From Desulfuromonas sp. (GTDB taxonomy: Bacteria > Desulfobacterota > Desulfuromonadia > Desulfuromonadales > Geopsychrobacteraceae), in NCBI GenBank assembly GCA_002869695.1, contig PKUD01000217.1, forward strand, positions 1-48,299: a stretch of 48,299 nt of DNA. The letters are read 5' to 3'. This document shows positions 46,608 to 48,299 of this stretch, one piece after another. The translations under genes and the position numbers were made by a program. Position 1 is the stretch's first letter; the number at the start of each line of letters is the position of its first letter. The notes under the pieces are model-generated. The model made no database searches. It worked only from the letters and a program-made list of their open reading frames with translations, and was not told the DNA's origin.

Positions 46608-48299
46608 TCAACGCGGGCCGCCCCGGCGCCAGTAGATTTCACTTTCTATGTCGAGCCGATACGTCCGGGCCGACTGCTCCCAGCGACCGGCAATCTCATT
46701 TTTCAGAGACTTGAGACGCTTGTTGACCAGCTGTTCTTTCTCAATATCCACCAGATATGACAGGCGCAGAACGGCCGGCGCGTCATCCAGTACCTCGAGC
46801 AGCCGGTCAAGTTTCGACCTCCACTGCAGACGGAGTGTCGTCGAGTCAGGTTCGAAGACGCCATCAGACAGGTCGAGGCTCACCACGCGGTGGATTGTCG
46901 TGGCGAAATTGAAGCGCATCATCTTGCCGCGTGTCGCACGTTGCACCCGGGGATTTTCGCTAATAATCCGATAACCGCTCGGCAGGCTGCGTTCGTCCAG
47001 TTTCAGGATAAAGTTGCTGCCCCGGTCCTCGTCTGGGACGACAGCACAGGCGATGTGGAAGCGTCCGTATGGATCGGTCGTTGCGATCAGTCCGCGTGCC
47101 GTTACCAGGCGTGCTCCTGACAGGCCGAACTCGTTCCCGTCCTGACGACCGTTCAGATTATGGTCAACAAATACTTTGCCGACCACATCGGTACAGTCAA
47201 AGACCGAATCCGGGGCGACCCTCACGGTTGCGGTCGCCTCTCCGGATGCAGCACCTCCGGTAATCATGCTGATGACCTGAGCCCGGTTGACATAATCGCC
47301 CTCGGCTACCCCGGAACCAACCACCAGCAGCAATTGCAGCGTGTGCTCGGAATTAACCTGCAGGTCCAGGTTGTCCCAAACAAGGTCACGGCCGTTGACG
47401 AGCGGCTCCAGGGCGACCCCATCCAGGCGGGCCGAACCCTCTACGTATTTGAAGCCGGCCGGGAAACGATCCAGGATGGCAATATCGAAGAGCGGTGCGG
47501 CAAACAGGTTCCTGACTTTGATCGTATAGGGGACCAGTTCTCCCCTCCGGACATTGATCAGCGATGAGGTTTTGCTGATCGCCACCGCGCCGTCCAGCAC
47601 CGGATCGATAGGGATATGGTTGTTGAAGATCTGGCTCTGACCGGGCAACAACGCGTCGCTCAACGTCAGGTTCAGGTGATAGCGTGTGCCGTCCGACCGA
47701 GCCATGACAGGCATCGGAGGGATTGATGCGGAAGCACTCACCTCGCAATAGTCCGTGGTGGCCGGGATCGCGTCATCGACACTGCCAAGGCAGTCGGGAA
47801 CAGAGAATGGATCTGAAGGATCACTGCTGGGCGGAATGATCTGCGAGGGCATCGCGACGTATCCGCTTGCGGGGGGCGTAACTTCGATGGCATAGCTGTC
47901 TCCCGCAACACAGGATGTTTCACCGAAGCTCAGATCGAACTTGTAGAAGCCATCCTGGGCAGTGACCTGGTTCTGTTGTGTCGGGGCATCGAAACAGTCT
48001 CCCGGCAGCAGATCCCCTGTTGTTACATTCACCAGCGCCAGGCTGGCCCCGGCGACAGGGGTGCGTAAGACCGAATCGTAAACAGCACCGTTAGGCGTGA
48101 TCGGCAGGTTCAAACCCTCCTCATGGACGCCCGAGCCCACGCTGATTCCGCTGATCTGTTGGGGACCATCGATAAAGGGGGAATCGGCCGTTCCGAGCGA
48201 GGGCGTGTTCAGGCCGGCACCTGGAGCCCTGAAGTGCAGCTCGTAAAGCTGAGGGCTCCCTGTATTGGGGACCAGGCCACCGAGTCGATAACTGCCATC
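46608..48299 (-). CDS. Giant DUF11/SdrD-repeat surface protein, C-terminal part (5' end off window)
   Basis: The last 563 residues of a larger protein; the frame is open to the window edge without a stop. In order it shows part of an SdrD B-like domain (DGSYRLGGLVPN), a carboxypeptidase-regulatory-like beta domain, and a DUF11 domain (VAISKTSSLINVRRGELVPY) with TIKVRN. A further SdrD B-like domain (VVGKVFVDHNLNGRQDGNEF) follows. The last 110 residues look like a divergent OmpA fold. Such repeats form rods on surface proteins. It stops three bases inside the possible TTG start of the OmpA-barrel gene, so the two are likely coupled. Confidence 0.85.
   Translation of the reverse strand, partial: DGSYRLGGLVPNTGSPQLYELHFRAPGAGLNTPSLGTADSPFIDGPQQISGISVGSGVHEEGLNLPITPNGAVYDSVLRTPVAGASLALVNVTTGDLLPGDCFDAPTQQNQVTAQDGFYKFDLSFGETSCVAGDSYAIEVTPPASGYVAMPSQIIPPSSDPSDPFSVPDCLGSVDDAIPATTDYCEVSASASIPPMPVMARSDGTRYHLNLTLSDALLPGQSQIFNNHIPIDPVLDGAVAISKTSSLINVRRGELVPYTIKVRNLFAAPLFDIAILDRFPAGFKYVEGSARLDGVALEPLVNGRDLVWDNLDLQVNSEHTLQLLLVVGSGVAEGDYVNRAQVISMITGGAASGEATATVRVAPDSVFDCTDVVGKVFVDHNLNGRQDGNEFGLSGARLVTARGLIATTDPYGRFHIACAVVPDEDRGSNFILKLDERSLPSGYRIISENPRVQRATRGKMMRFNFATTIHRVVSLDLSDGVFEPDSTTLRLQWRSKLDRLLEVLDDAPAVLRLSYLVDIEKEQLVNKRLKSLKNEIAGRWEQSARTYRLDIESEIYWRRGGPR

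Overview
The window looks like the chromosome of a Gram-negative member of the Desulfuromonadia (Geobacter/Desulfuromonas/Pelobacter relatives). I infer this from moderate GC content, a PyrR-attenuated pyr operon in a Gram-negative genome, a GEMM-I (c-di-GMP) riboswitch ahead of a Pal-type lipoprotein, a sigma-54-like promoter ahead of a chemoreceptor, and AgmX/PglI- and TolQ/TolR-type envelope genes. No rRNA, tRNA, insertion sequence or CRISPR array was recognised.

Region 1-29 kb is mostly housekeeping and runs mainly on the minus strand. It starts with a quinone oxidoreductase, recG, a DUF1858 disulfide protein and greA. A complete pyrimidine operon follows (pyrR-pyrB-pyrC-carA-carB). Its leader carries a promoter, a PyrR-binding element and an attenuator, and a strong terminator lies after carB. 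Then come lepA-lepB and, on the plus strand, a small zinc-ribbon gene, a three-gene polar amino-acid ABC transporter (binding protein, permease with an unusual soluble insert, ATPase), azlC-azlD and yhbY. Back on the minus strand are a membrane diguanylate cyclase, a cheW/chemoreceptor pair and dgt, followed by rsmD-coaD on the plus strand. The minus-strand run yacG-queD-queE-creatininase-like hydrolase and then cfa complete this part.

Region 29.4-48.3 kb is different in kind. It is a tightly packed minus-strand cluster of about a dozen envelope genes. In transcription order these are: a huge DUF11/SdrD-type repeat protein that enters from the window edge; a 1.7-kilo-residue outer-membrane protein with three tandem OmpA domains and a beta-barrel; a coiled-coil periplasmic protein; three TPR proteins, two of them lipoproteins; a small exported protein; a TolQ/ExbB protein; two different TolR/ExbD proteins, one lacking the usual transmembrane aspartate; a TonB-like AgmX/PglI protein with a long cytoplasmic coiled coil; and a polytopic membrane protein. 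Downstream are a 22-codon ORF with a good ribosome binding site, a c-di-GMP riboswitch with an intrinsic terminator, and a Pal-like OmpA lipoprotein. The composition recalls the Agl-Glt motor and envelope complex of Myxococcus gliding motility, but with a different outer-membrane and surface module. It is the best candidate here for a poorly described system: a proton-motive-force-driven, envelope-spanning machine working on a large surface protein. That function is inference. The diguanylate cyclase at 19-20.6 kb and the riboswitch at 30.1-30.2 kb suggest that c-di-GMP signalling matters to this organism's surface.
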